Counted from the stretch's first letter, positions 15,486 to 26,578 are shown. The stretch is 27,332 nt of DNA from Rhizobiales bacterium CCH10-E5 (GCA_001556125.1 LSIG01000094.1:1-27332); one strand, 5' to 3'. Program-made: numbers and translations. Notes: generated from the sequence alone by a model not told the origin.

Positions 15486-15492
15486 CTGTCAT
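15475..15492 (+). promoter_or_regulatory. Pho box of the pstS promoter
   Basis: Two 7-bp direct repeats, GTGTCAT and CTGTCAT, are separated by GAAG. This is the standard 18-bp PhoB binding unit (consensus CTGTCAT-N4-CTGTCAT, 13 of 14 positions matching). It lies 53 bases before the pstS start and would replace the -35 element. The -10 is weak, with TTCTGA at about 15503 as a candidate. Confidence 0.9.
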
Positions 15493-15545
15493 GCAGAGGG
15501 TGTTCTGAACGGCTCGCTGAACCCGCGACCCAGAGAGGACATCTC

Positions 15546-16571
15546 ATGCGCAAACTTCTCATTCTCGCGGCCGCGACGATCGGTCTGTCGGGCGTCGCCC
15601 AGGCGGCCGACATCACCGGCGCCGGCGCGACCTTCCCCTTCCCGATCTACTCGAAATGGGCCGAGGCTTATAAGAAGGAGACCAATATCGGTCTCAACTA
15701 CCAGTCGATCGGCTCCGGTGGCGGCATCCGCCAGATCAAGGCCAAGACGGTCGCCTTCGGCGCCACCGACGCTCCCCTCAAGGGCGAGGATCTGGCCAAG
15801 GACGGCCTCATCCAGTTCCCCACCGTGATGGGCGGCGTCGTCCCCGCGATCAACATCGCCGGCATCGACGCCCGCCAGCTCAAGCTGACCGGCCCGATCA
15901 TCGCCGAAATCTACATGGGCACCGTCAAGAAGTGGAACGATCCCAAGATCGTCGCCCTCAACGCCGGCCTGAAGCTGCCCGACGCCAACATCAATCCCGT
16001 CTATCGCTCGGACGGTTCGGGCACGACCTTCGTGTTCACCGACTATCTCTCCAAGGTCTCGCCGGAGTGGAAGTCCAAGGTCGGCGCCAACACCTCGGTG
16101 CAGTGGGCCGTCGGCATCGGCGGCAAGGGCAATGAGGGCGTCTCGGCCTCGGTCAAGCAGGTCGCCAACTCGATCGGCTATGTCGAATATGCCTACGCCA
16201 AGCAGAACAAGCTCAGCTACGCGCTGATCCAGAACGCCGAGGGCAACTTCCCGGCGCCGGACGACAAGTCGTTCCAGGCCGCGGCCGCGAACGCCAACTG
16301 GAACGAGGCTCCCGGCTTCGGCATCTCGCTGAACAACCAGAAGGGCGCCGAGGCCTGGCCGATCACGGCCGCGACCTTCCTGCTCGTCCACGCCAAGCCG
16401 GAGAAGCCGGAAGAGGTGCAGGCCGCGCTGAAGTTCGTCGACTGGGCCTTCAAGAACGGCGACCAGATGGCGCTGGACCTCGACTACGTGCCGCTCCCGG
16501 CCAACGTCAAGGATCAGGTCCGCGCCGCCTGGAAGGGCGTGACCGACCCGTCGGGCAAGCCGATCTTCTGA
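15546..16571 (+). CDS. pstS: Phosphate ABC transporter substrate-binding protein PstS
   Basis: This is a 341-residue periplasmic phosphate-binding protein. The signal peptide is residues 1-20 (MRKLLILAAATIGLSGVAQA). The mature start is ITGAGATFPFPIYSKW, and the anion-binding loops include SIGSGGGIRQI, FGATDAPL and YRSDGSGTTFVFTDYL. AGAGAGGAC upstream gives a good ribosome site. The gene lies directly behind a Pho box and is followed by two strong hairpins before pstC. Codon use is strongly C/G-ending, as expected for a highly expressed gene. Confidence 0.97.
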   Translation: MRKLLILAAATIGLSGVAQAADITGAGATFPFPIYSKWAEAYKKETNIGLNYQSIGSGGGIRQIKAKTVAFGATDAPLKGEDLAKDGLIQFPTVMGGVVPAINIAGIDARQLKLTGPIIAEIYMGTVKKWNDPKIVALNAGLKLPDANINPVYRSDGSGTTFVFTDYLSKVSPEWKSKVGANTSVQWAVGIGGKGNEGVSASVKQVANSIGYVEYAYAKQNKLSYALIQNAEGNFPAPDDKSFQAAAANANWNEAPGFGISLNNQKGAEAWPITAATFLLVHAKPEKPEEVQAALKFVDWAFKNGDQMALDLDYVPLPANVKDQVRAAWKGVTDPSGKPIF

Positions 16572-16585
16572 TCACCGACTGAGGG

Positions 16586-16610
16586 CGAGGCGGAACCCGG
16601 TTCCGCCTCG
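16586..16610. terminator. Hairpin 1 between pstS and pstC
   Basis: CGAGGCGGAAC pairs with GTTCCGCCTCG around a CCG loop, an 11-bp perfect stem 14 bases after the pstS stop, followed by TCTTCC. It probably attenuates transcription into pstC or protects the pstS mRNA 3' end. Confidence 0.75.
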
Positions 16611-16631
16611 TCTTCCTCATCAGGCCTCCAT

Positions 16632-16660
16632 CCCGAACAGCGGCGGAACCGCTGTTCGGG
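16632..16660. terminator. Hairpin 2 between pstS and pstC
   Basis: CCCGAACAGCGG pairs with CCGCTGTTCGGG around a 5-base CGGAA loop, a 12-bp perfect stem. There is no T-run, so it is more likely an mRNA-stabilising or attenuating stem-loop than a full terminator. Confidence 0.7.
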
Positions 16661-16730
16661 CTGAGGGCCCTCCCGAGAGCCTTCGCCTTCCGCCTCGCAT
16701 CCTCGTTCCGCTACGACCGGAGTTCCACGG

Positions 16731-17702
16731 ATGACCGCCGTGACCGACACCATGAGCATTCCGGCCGCGCGGCCGCAGCGAAAGACGCCGAAGGGCACCT
16801 TCGACATCGTCTTCCGCAATGCCAGCCTGATCTCGGCCCTGTTCGTGCTGTTGCTGCTGGCCGGCATCATGCTCTCGATGGTCATCGGCGGCTGGCCGGC
16901 CTTCAAGGCCTTCGGGCTGAGCTTCATCACCGGCTCGCAGTGGGACACCCAGGCCGATGTCTACGGCGCCTGGCCGGCGATCGTCGGCACGCTCTCGACC
17001 GCGCTGATCGCGCTGCTGATCGGCGTGCCTCTCTCGCTCGGCATCGCCGTCTACCTCACCCAGCTTGCCCCGCCCTGGTTCAAGCAGCCGGTCTCGACCA
17101 CGATCGAGCTGCTCGCCGCCGTGCCCTCGATCATCTACGGCATGTGGGGCCTGTTCGTCTTCGTGCCGCTCTTCGCGGCCTATGTGCAGGTCCCGCTCTC
17201 GAACATCGTCGAGGGCATGCCGATCGTCGGCACGATCCTGTACTCGCGCTCGCCCTCCGGACTCGGCATCCTGACGGCGGGCATCATCCTCGCCTTCATG
17301 ATCATCCCCTTCATCGCCTCGATCGTGCGCGACATGCTCGACCAGATCCCCTCCGTGCTGCGCGAGAGCGCCTATGGCATCGGGGCGACGACCTGGGAGG
17401 TGGTGCGCCATGTGCTGGTGCCGCAGGCGGGCGTCTCGATCATCGGCGCGATCATGCTGGGTCTCGGCCGCGCGCTCGGCGAGACGATGGCGGTGACCTT
17501 CGTGGTCGGCAACGCCAACCGCCTCTCGGCCTCGATCATGGATCCGGGCTCGACCATCGCCTCGCGCATCGCCAACGAGTTCAACGAGGCGCTGGGCCTG
17601 CAGATGAACGCGCTGATCGCGCTCGGCTGCATCCTGTTCTTCGTCACATTCGTCGTCCTGGTCGTCGCGCGCATCCTGGTGTCGCGGGTCAAGACCTTCT
17701 GA
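16731..17702 (+). CDS. pstC: Phosphate ABC transporter permease PstC
   Basis: This is a 323-residue inner-membrane permease, one half of the PstSCAB channel. It has a cytosolic N-terminus of about 35 residues, then six main hydrophobic segments beginning FVLLLLAGIMLSMVIGGW. PstC marks include VPSIIYGMWGLFVFVPLF near 135 and the ATPase-contacting loop VLRESAYGIGATTWEVVRHVLVPQA near 208-235. The GLGRALGETMAVTFVVGN motif is near 245. It is 13 bases ahead of pstA. Confidence 0.96.
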   Translation: MTAVTDTMSIPAARPQRKTPKGTFDIVFRNASLISALFVLLLLAGIMLSMVIGGWPAFKAFGLSFITGSQWDTQADVYGAWPAIVGTLSTALIALLIGVPLSLGIAVYLTQLAPPWFKQPVSTTIELLAAVPSIIYGMWGLFVFVPLFAAYVQVPLSNIVEGMPIVGTILYSRSPSGLGILTAGIILAFMIIPFIASIVRDMLDQIPSVLRESAYGIGATTWEVVRHVLVPQAGVSIIGAIMLGLGRALGETMAVTFVVGNANRLSASIMDPGSTIASRIANEFNEALGLQMNALIALGCILFFVTFVVLVVARILVSRVKTF

Positions 17703-17714
17703 GCGAGCCCGATC

Positions 17715-18605
17715 ATGAGCCTGACGACCTCCTCCACCGCTCCCGCCGCCCCTTACGCCGCCTGGGGCCGCGTCCGGCAGAGCCGCCGCACCGCCGACAA
17801 GGCGATGCGGGTCATCTCCGCCGGCTTCACCTTCCTCGCCATCTTCGTGCTGTTCTGGATCCTCGGCATGCTGATCGTGAAGGGCATCGGCGGGCTTTCC
17901 GTCGCGACCTTCACGCAGATCACGCCGGGTCCGGGGTCACAGGGCGGCGGCCTCGCCAACGCCATGGTCGGCTCGATCGTGCTGACCTTCCTCGGCATCG
18001 CCGTGGCGACGCCGATCGGCGTGCTGGCGGGCACCTATCTGGCGGAATACGGCAAGGGCTCGAAGCTCGCCGACCTGATCCGCTTCATCAACGACATCCT
18101 GCTCTCGGCGCCCTCGATCCTGATCGGCCTGTTCGTCTATGTCATTCTGGTCGAGCCGGTCGGCGGCTATTCCGGCTGGGCCGGCGGCGTCGCGCTCGGC
18201 ATCATCGCGATCCCGGTGATCGTGCGCACCACCGAGGACATGCTGCGCCTGGTGCCCGGCCCGCTGCGCGAGGCCGGGGCTGCGCTGGGCGCGCCGCCTT
18301 CCGTGGTGATCACCTCGATCACCTGGAAGGCCGCGAAGGCCGGCATGGTCACCGGTATCCTGCTGGCGCTCGCCCGCATCGCCGGCGAGACCGCGCCGCT
18401 GATCTTCACCGCGCTGAACAACAATTTCTGGTTCTCGTCCGACCTGATGGGCGGCGTGTCCAACCTCCCCGTGACGATCTACCAGTTCGCCTCCGCGCCT
18501 TACGAGAACTGGCAGCAGCTCGCCTGGGCCGGTTCGCTGATCATCACCCTGTCGATCCTGCTGCTCTCGCTCGTCGCCCGCCGCATCGTGCGTGGCGGCA
18601 AGTGA
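17715..18605 (+). CDS. pstA: Phosphate ABC transporter permease PstA
   Basis: This is a 296-residue permease, the second half of the phosphate channel, with six hydrophobic segments starting near residue 35. Family motifs are [15 protein letters not shown] near 135, the EAA-like loop [23 protein letters not shown] near 185-208, and [16 protein letters not shown] near 220. Its ATG lies 13 bases after the pstC stop, consistent with a single operon. Confidence 0.96.
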   Translation: MSLTTSSTAPAAPYAAWGRVRQSRRTADKAMRVISAGFTFLAIFVLFWILGMLIVKGIGGLSVATFTQITPGPGSQGGGLANAMVGSIVLTFLGIAVATPIGVLAGTYLAEYGKGSKLADLIRFINDILLSAPSILIGLFVYVILVEPVGGYSGWAGGVALGIIAIPVIVRTTEDMLRLVPGPLREAGAALGAPPSVVITSITWKAAKAGMVTGILLALARIAGETAPLIFTALNNNFWFSSDLMGGVSNLPVTIYQFASAPYENWQQLAWAGSLIITLSILLLSLVARRIVRGGK

Positions 18606-18653
18606 GACCCGCCTAACTCATCTCCGTCGCGTCAGATCCGAAGGAACCCGTCG

Positions 18654-19454
18654 ATGCTTTCGACCCTCGAACTCAGCCCGCAGACGCTCGACGCCGACGC
18701 GCCCGTCCGGATCGCGGTGAAGAACCTCGATTTCTACTATGGCGAGCACAAGGCGCTGAAGAACATCAATCTCGACTTCCGCGACCGGCACGTCACGGCC
18801 CTGATCGGCCCCTCGGGCTGCGGCAAGTCTACGTTGCTGCGCATCTTCAACCGCATCTATTCGCTCTATCCCGAGCAGCGGGCGACCGGCGAGGTCATGC
18901 TCGACGGCCGCAACGTGATTTCCAACGACGTCGACGTCAACGAGCTGCGCTCGCGCATCGGCATGGTCTTCCAGAAGCCGACGCCCTTCCCGATGTCGAT
19001 CTACGACAATGTCGCCTTCGGCATCCGCCTCTACGAGAAGCCGCCGAAGTCGGAGCTCGACGACCGCGTCGAGGGCGCGCTGCGCCGGGCCGCGCTCTGG
19101 GACGAGGTCAAGGACAAGCTCAAGACCTCCGGCATGGGCCTTTCGGGCGGCCAGCAGCAGCGCCTCTGCATCGCGCGCACCATCGCGCAGAAGCCGGAGG
19201 TCATCCTGTTCGACGAGCCGACCTCGGCCCTGGACCCGATCTCCACCGGCAAGATCGAGGATCTGCTGGAGCAGCTGAAGGCCGACTTCACGATCGTCAT
19301 CGTCACCCACAACATGCAGCAGGCGGCGCGCATCTCGCAGTACACCGCCTTCATGTATCTGGGCGAAGTGATCGAGTTCGCCGCGACCAACACGATCTTC
19401 ATGAACCCGAGCAAGAAGCAGACGCAGGACTACGTCACCGGCCGCTTCGGCTGA
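18654..19454 (+). CDS. pstB: Phosphate ABC transporter ATPase PstB
   Basis: This is a 266-residue ATPase that powers PstSCAB on the cytosolic side. All ABC motifs are intact: Walker [10 protein letters not shown] (52-60), Q-loop Q107, signature LSGGQQQR (163-170), Walker [13 protein letters not shown] (183-194) and switch H219. The PstB-type Walker A with [16 protein letters not shown] behind it makes the assignment secure. AAGGAA lies about 10 bases before the ATG. Confidence 0.97.
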   Translation: MLSTLELSPQTLDADAPVRIAVKNLDFYYGEHKALKNINLDFRDRHVTALIGPSGCGKSTLLRIFNRIYSLYPEQRATGEVMLDGRNVISNDVDVNELRSRIGMVFQKPTPFPMSIYDNVAFGIRLYEKPPKSELDDRVEGALRRAALWDEVKDKLKTSGMGLSGGQQQRLCIARTIAQKPEVILFDEPTSALDPISTGKIEDLLEQLKADFTIVIVTHNMQQAARISQYTAFMYLGEVIEFAATNTIFMNPSKKQTQDYVTGRFG

Positions 19455-19497
19455 TTTGGCCGCCGCTTCCGCTCCGCATCCAAAGGACAACGCCGCG

Positions 19498-20217
19498 ATG
19501 ACCGAACATATCGTCCGCTCCTACGACGCCGAACTGGAGTCGCTGCGCCGCAGCCTCGCCGAGATGGGCGGCATGTCCGAGCGTATGCTCGGCGATTCCA
19601 CCGTCGCCCTGGTGCGCCGCGACACGACGCTGGCCCAGAAGGTGATCTCCGCCGACCAGCGGCTCGACAATTTGCAGCGCGACGTCGAGGAGCGCGCCGT
19701 GCTGACGATCGCCCGGCGCCAGCCGCTCGCCAACGACCTGCGCGAGCTGATCTCGGCGATCCGCATCGCCTCGGACATCGAGCGCGTCGGCGACCTCGCC
19801 AAAAACATCGCCAAGCGCGCGGTCGCGATCTCCGGCCAGTTCTCGCCGCCGCATCGCGCCGTCGTCGGTCTGGAGCATATGAGCCGGCTGGTCCAGGCGC
19901 AGCTAAAGGACGTGCTTGACGCCTACGCCACCAGCAACGAGCAGAAGGCGCTCGAGGTCTGGCATCGCGACGGCGAGATCGACGCGCTCTACACCTCGCT
20001 GTTCCGCGAGCTGCTGACCTATATGATGGAAGATCCGCGCAACATCACCTTCTGCACGCATCTCCTGTTCTGTGCCAAGAACGTCGAGCGCATCGGCGAC
20101 CACACCACCAACATCGCCGAGACGATCCACTATCTCGTCACCGGCGAATCGCTCGACATCAACCGTCCCAAGCTCGAGACCACCGACATCACGGTCGAGG
20201 CCGTGACAGGGAGCTGA
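19498..20217 (+). CDS. phoU: Phosphate signalling protein PhoU
   Basis: This is a 239-residue all-helical cytosolic protein that links the Pst transporter to PhoR and limits phosphate uptake. It has the two PhoU repeats: E/D-rich motifs near DIERVGDLAKNIAKRA in the first half and NVERIGDHTTNIAETIHY in the second, the metal-binding signature of the family. The frame is open 42 bases further upstream, but AAAGGA about 8 bases before the ATG at 19498 and the conserved MTEHIVRSYDAEL beginning favour this start. The gene is followed by a palindromic repeat before phoB. Confidence 0.95.
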   Translation: MTEHIVRSYDAELESLRRSLAEMGGMSERMLGDSTVALVRRDTTLAQKVISADQRLDNLQRDVEERAVLTIARRQPLANDLRELISAIRIASDIERVGDLAKNIAKRAVAISGQFSPPHRAVVGLEHMSRLVQAQLKDVLDAYATSNEQKALEVWHRDGEIDALYTSLFRELLTYMMEDPRNITFCTHLLFCAKNVERIGDHTTNIAETIHYLVTGESLDINRPKLETTDITVEAVTGS

Positions 20218-20244
20218 CAAAACCGACTGCGCCGGAGCCTTCGC

Positions 20245-20337
20245 CGTCAGGGTCGGGCCTGTCCCGACCATCCACGTCTTCGCCGGACCCACGCCGCGTT
20301 CAAGACGTGGATGCTCGCCACAAGGGCGAGCATGACG
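20245..20337. repeat. 93-bp palindromic element, copy 2
   Basis: This copy has the same length and design as the element at 5475-5567: GGTCGGG..CCCGACC and GCTCGCC..GGCGAGC hairpins inside CATCCACG/CGTGGATG arms. The right 45 bases are almost unchanged and the linker between arms has diverged. It separates phoU from phoB. Confidence 0.85.
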
Positions 20338-20375
20338 ATGCGTTTCGGCACAAACGCCAAGAACGGAACCGTGCC

Positions 20376-21074
20376 ATGGCCGCCCGCATCCTGATCGTCG
20401 AGGACGAGGAACCCCTCACCCTGCTGCTGCGCTACAACCTCGAGGCCGAGGGCTTCGCGGTCGACAGCGTGGCGCGGGGGGACGACGCCGAGCTGCATCT
20501 GCGCGACAACACGCCCGATCTCGTGCTGCTCGACTGGATGCTGCCCGGTCTCTCCGGCATCGAACTGTGCCGGCGCCTGCGGGCGCGGCGCGACACCGAG
20601 CGCGTGCCGATCATCATGCTGACCGCCCGCGGCGAAGAAACCGAGCGCGTGCGCGGCCTCGCTACCGGGGCCGACGACTATGTCGTCAAGCCGTTCTCCC
20701 TGCCGGAGCTGATCGCGCGCATCCAGGCGCTGCTGCGCCGGGCGAAGCCCGGCCATGTCGCGGGGCTGCTGGTCGCCGGCGATCTCGAACTCGACCGCAC
20801 GACGCGCCGCGTGCGCCGGGCCGGCGAAGAGCTGCATCTGGGGCCGACCGAGTTTCGGCTGCTGGAGTTCCTGATGCAGGCGCCAGGCCGGGTCTATTCG
20901 CGCGCCCAGCTGCTCGATGCCGTCTGGGGCCGCGACGTCTATATCGACGAGCGCACCGTCGACGTCCATGTCGGGCGGCTGCGCAAGGCGATCACACCGG
21001 GCGATGCCAAGGACCCGCTGCGCACGGTCCGTGGCGCGGGCTACGCCTTCGACGAGACCTTCGCGCGGGCGTGA
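20376..21074 (+). CDS. phoB: Phosphate regulon response regulator PhoB
   Basis: This is a 232-residue OmpR/PhoB-type response regulator. The receiver domain (1-120) has the acidic pocket E9/D10, phosphorylated D53 in LLDWMLPG, T83 and K105. The winged-helix DNA-binding domain (130-228) has LGPTEFRLLEFLM, the recognition helix near TVDVHVGRLRKAI, and the ending VRGAGYAF. It is the partner of PhoR and would bind the Pho box before pstS. It follows phoU after 158 bp that contain a palindromic repeat, so its expression may be partly separate from the pst genes. Confidence 0.96.
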   Translation: MAARILIVEDEEPLTLLLRYNLEAEGFAVDSVARGDDAELHLRDNTPDLVLLDWMLPGLSGIELCRRLRARRDTERVPIIMLTARGEETERVRGLATGADDYVVKPFSLPELIARIQALLRRAKPGHVAGLLVAGDLELDRTTRRVRRAGEELHLGPTEFRLLEFLMQAPGRVYSRAQLLDAVWGRDVYIDERTVDVHVGRLRKAITPGDAKDPLRTVRGAGYAFDETFARA

Positions 21075-21100
21075 GGGCGGGCGTCCACGCTGCTCTCATC

Positions 21101-21200
21101 CGCGCGGTCATCCCGGACGGAGCTGAGATCCGGGATCCATGCCTGAACCGTTCCGGAATGGGTCCCGGGTCTCCCTGCGGTCGCCCGGGACGACGGCGCG
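21101..21200. repeat. Imperfect palindromic element after phoB
   Basis: CGCGCGGTCATCCCGG at the left end matches the complement of the right end CCGGGACGACGGCGCG at 13 of 16 positions, with inner GATCCGGGATCCAT and ATGGGTCCCGGGTC arms. It shares GTCATCC and CCGGGATCCAT with the element at 9206-9310. It probably also helps to end the phoB transcript. Confidence 0.7.
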
Positions 21201-21254
21201 CATGGGGCGGATGTATCGCTTGACCGCTAGGGCTTCACGGCGCAAGCCGGCCCA

Positions 21255-22493
21255 ATGCAGATCAAAGACATCGCCATCGTCGGCGCCGGCCCGGCCGGGC
21301 TGATCGCGGCCGAGCGGCTGGCCGTGGCCGGCCATCGCGTCACGATCCATGAGCGGATGCCGTCGCCGGCGCGGAAGTTCCTGCTCGCCGGACGCGGCGG
21401 GCTCAACCTGACCCATTCCGAGCCGCTGGAGACCTTCCTGCCGCATTACGGCGCGGCGCGGGACTGGCTCGAACCCGCCATCCAGGCGTTTCCACCGCAG
21501 GCGCTGCGCGATTGGGCCGACGAGCTCGGCGCGGAGAGCTTCGTCGGCACGAGCGGGCGCGTCTTCCCGAAGGGGATGAAGGCCTCGCCGCTGCTGCGCG
21601 CCTGGCTGCGCCGGCTCGACGGGCTCGGTGTCTGGCTCGAAGCCGGCCGGCGCTGGACCGGCTGGAACGACGTGGGCGCGCTGAGCTTCGCCACCGCTGC
21701 GGGCGAGGTGACGCTGACCCCCGATGCGACGCTGCTCGCGCTGGGCGGGGCAAGCTGGCCGCGGCTGGGCTCGGACGGCGGCTGGGTGCCGCTGCTGGCC
21801 GGCAAGGGTCTCGCGGTGGCGCCGCTGCGGCCGGCCAATGGCGGCTTCGCCGTGGCCTGGTCCGACACGCTGCGCGAGCGCTTCGCCGGCGCGCCGCTCA
21901 AACGGATCACGCTGCGCTTTGCCGGCAAAGAGATCGCAGGCGAGGCGATGATCGACGCGAAGGGCCTGGAGGGCGGCGCGATCTATGCGCTGTCGGGGCC
22001 ATTACGCGAGGCGATCGCGCGCGACGGTTCGGCGCTGCTGGAGATCGACCTGCGGCCCGATCTCGACCTCGCCCGTCTGACCGAGAAGCTCGGCAAGCGT
22101 CGGCCCGGTGAGACGCTCAGCAACCATCTGCGCAAGGCGGCAGGGCTGTCGCCGGCGGCGGTGGCGGTGCTGCGCGACAGCGTCGGCGGCAGGCTCGACG
22201 AGAGTCCCGCGGCGCTCGCGGCGGCGATCAAATCCGCGTCTGTGCGCCTGACCGGGACGATGCCGATCGACCGGGCGATCTCCAGCGCCGGCGGCATCGC
22301 GGCCGGCGAGATCGACGGGGGCTTCATGCTGCGGCGCCTGCCGGGCGTCTTCGTCGCCGGCGAGATGCTGGACTGGGAGGCGCCGACCGGCGGCTATCTG
22401 CTGCAGGGCTGCTTCGCGACCGGCGTCGCGGCGGCGGCGGGGATGGTGGCGTGGCTCGCGCGGGGAACCTCGACGGAGAACACTCTCCCATAG
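21255..22493 (+). CDS. BaiN/HI0933-like FAD-dependent oxidoreductase
   Basis: This is a 412-residue flavoprotein. The N-terminal FAD-binding motif is VGAGPAGLIAAERL (9-22), with the ribose-binding acid E33 or so. KFLLAGRGGLNLTHSE (41-56) is the signature of the HI0933/BaiN family, and LLALGGASWPRLGSDG is near 160. The ending GVFVAGEMLDWEAPTGGYLLQGCFATG is typical of the same group. The substrate is unknown for this branch. The last ten or so codons and the TAG stop lie inside a palindromic repeat that begins at 22458, so the natural C-terminus may have been replaced. It is not clearly linked to its neighbours. Confidence 0.9.
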   Translation: MQIKDIAIVGAGPAGLIAAERLAVAGHRVTIHERMPSPARKFLLAGRGGLNLTHSEPLETFLPHYGAARDWLEPAIQAFPPQALRDWADELGAESFVGTSGRVFPKGMKASPLLRAWLRRLDGLGVWLEAGRRWTGWNDVGALSFATAAGEVTLTPDATLLALGGASWPRLGSDGGWVPLLAGKGLAVAPLRPANGGFAVAWSDTLRERFAGAPLKRITLRFAGKEIAGEAMIDAKGLEGGAIYALSGPLREAIARDGSALLEIDLRPDLDLARLTEKLGKRRPGETLSNHLRKAAGLSPAAVAVLRDSVGGRLDESPAALAAAIKSASVRLTGTMPIDRAISSAGGIAAGEIDGGFMLRRLPGVFVAGEMLDWEAPTGGYLLQGCFATGVAAAAGMVAWLARGTSTENTLP

Positions 22494-22633
22494 GGAGAGG
22501 GCAGGGTGAGGGGTCGGCCGTTTGAAGGTGGCGTGAGACCTGACCGGCGCAGCGGTTGGGTCAGCACTCGGCTGGTCCAGGGGCCGACACCTCACCCCTG
22601 CCCCTCTTCTTACAGGAGAGGGGTTCCCCGCGC
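22458..22633. repeat. 176-bp inverted-repeat element, copy 2
   Basis: It has the same boundaries as 10412-10576 (GCGCGGGGAACC and GGTTCCCCGCGC) and the same GGGCAGGGTGAGGGGTCGGCC block. The centre is diverged but keeps CTGGTCCAGG. It overlaps the 3' end of the flavoprotein gene and fills the gap to the convergent TPR-like gene. Confidence 0.87.
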
Positions 22634-22673
22634 TTTCTGGTCTGCGCTTCGCTTCGCCCGAGAATGACGCCCC

Positions 22674-23126
22674 CTACCGCCCCTCGGCCTTCCGGATGGC
22701 CTCGTCGAGATCCTGCCATTCATGGCAGCGGTCGCAGAGGTTGGCGAGCTTGGCGAGATTGGCCTTGGCCGAGGCCATGTCGCCGGTCTCGATGAACCAC
22801 TCGCCCTGGTATTCGAGCGCGGGCAGGAAGGTCGGGTCGCGCATCAGGGCGGCGTCGTAATACTGCTTCGAGAGCGGGTAGTTCTTCAGCTTGCGATGCG
22901 AGAAGGCGAGCCAGTTCAGCAGCACTGGCGAATGCGGCGAGCGCTTCAGCAGCGCCTCCAGCTTTTCGATCGCGGGCGGGAAGTTCTTCTCCTCGATCCA
23001 GCGCCGCGCCTGGCGGTATTCCGGGTCCTCGTCGAGCCAGGTCCAGTCCGGCCCGACGGCCTGGGCGCCGGCCGCGGCGAGCAGGGCCGCGGCTCCCGTC
23101 ATCAGCGCGATCAGGCGGCGGCGCAT
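22674..23126 (-). CDS. Exported tetratricopeptide-repeat-like protein
   Basis: This encodes a 150-residue protein. A signal peptide spans 1-23 (MRRRLIALMTGAAALLAAAGAQA), so it is periplasmic. Residues 35-130 form three TPR-like helix pairs: RRWIEEKNFPPAIEKLEALLKR, the NWLAFSHRKLKNYPLSKQYYDAALMRDP repeat, and one around GDMASAKANLAKL. Such proteins mediate protein contacts. Two cysteines near the end (CDRCH, 133-137) happen to spell a heme c motif but more likely form a disulfide. The gene is alone and divergent from the 23205 gene pair. Specific function unknown. Confidence 0.85.
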   Translation of the reverse strand: MRRRLIALMTGAAALLAAAGAQAVGPDWTWLDEDPEYRQARRWIEEKNFPPAIEKLEALLKRSPHSPVLLNWLAFSHRKLKNYPLSKQYYDAALMRDPTFLPALEYQGEWFIETGDMASAKANLAKLANLCDRCHEWQDLDEAIRKAEGR

Positions 23127-23204
23127 GGCGTGTCCCTCCCGATGAACCCGGTCGCGGGGGTCCGCGTTGCTCCCGTCATCGCCGGCCGATCATGGAGAGA
23201 TCGC

Positions 23205-23423
23205 ATGACAAGTAAACTGAGGAAAGGCAGCGCCGTACGCTGGCACTGGGGCAACGGCACGGCCGAGGGGGAGGTCGAAAGCGTGTTCACCAAGCCGGTG
23301 AGCCGCACGATCAAGGGCAAGCGCATCCGCCGCAACGCCTCGGAGGAGAAGCCGGCCTATCTGGTGCGGCAGGCCGATGGCGCAAAGGCGCTGAAGTCCC
23401 AGAGCGAGCTGGAGGCGCGCTGA
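23205..23423 (+). CDS. DUF2945-like small protein (HVA1/Tudor-like)
   Basis: This is a 72-residue basic cytosolic protein. It has the SAVRWHWGNGTAEGEVESVF beginning and the KGKRIRRNASEEKPAYLVRQADG middle characteristic of DUF2945 proteins (a small SH3/Tudor-like barrel). Their biochemical role in bacteria is not established. GGAGAG about 7 bases upstream supports the start. The stop overlaps the next start (TGATG), so the two proteins are probably made together. Confidence 0.85.
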   Translation: MTSKLRKGSAVRWHWGNGTAEGEVESVFTKPVSRTIKGKRIRRNASEEKPAYLVRQADGAKALKSQSELEAR

Positions 23424-23746
23424 TGGTGGAGATCGATCTGACGCCGCCGGCCGCCGCCGCGAAGGCGGCCGAGCAGGGGCTGAAGCTGCGGAAGGAGCAC
23501 AAGCGCGGGGGCACCCGCGTCGGTGTCGCCCGGGCGCACCAGCTCATGAAGCGGGAGCCGCTCTCGGCCGATGTCGTGAAGCGCATGGCGAGCTATTTCG
23601 CCCGGCATGCGGTCGACAAGAGCGGCAAGGATTTCGACAATGCCGAGAACCCCTCGGCGGGCTTCATCGCCTGGCAGCTCTGGGGCGGCGACGCCGGACG
23701 CGACTGGGCCGATAAGAAGAAGGCGGAGCTGACCGGGAAGGGGTAG
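23423..23746 (+). CDS. Small protein with a domain also seen in phage-type proteins
   Basis: This is a 107-residue basic cytosolic protein, translationally coupled to the DUF2945-like gene. Conserved-looking segments are [35 protein letters not shown] and [20 protein letters not shown]. From memory, very similar R-M-x-S-F-F-x-R-H and I-A-W-x-L-W-G-G-D strings occur in short domains of phage head-region or plasmid proteins as well as in stand-alone bacterial proteins. The function is not known to me. Pairing with a nucleic-acid-like Tudor fold suggests a joint role, which is speculation. Confidence 0.75.
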   Translation: MVEIDLTPPAAAAKAAEQGLKLRKEHKRGGTRVGVARAHQLMKREPLSADVVKRMASYFARHAVDKSGKDFDNAENPSAGFIAWQLWGGDAGRDWADKKKAELTGKG

Positions 23747-23844
23747 GGCGACCGGCGCCTCTCCTGCCAGCTCCTGTCACCAGTGCGCGTCGCCATGCGT
23801 CGCGCCCCCTCGCGCGCGGACGCGACCGGTCCCATATTGCTGCC

Positions 23845-26547
<2,703 letters not shown>

Positions 26548-26578
26548 CGCCCTCCACCTTTGGTGATCATGCGCGGGA

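Noticed and set aside
16940..18616. 558-codon plus-strand frame spanning pstC and pstA
   Set aside because: It is an out-of-frame reading of two unmistakable permease genes. The product is rich in Arg, Asp and His and has no membrane helix.
22674..23126. CxxCH heme-c motif in the exported TPR-like protein
   Set aside because: There is one isolated motif (CDRCH) near the C-terminus, with no distal Met context and no other cytochrome features. A disulfide or chance is more likely.
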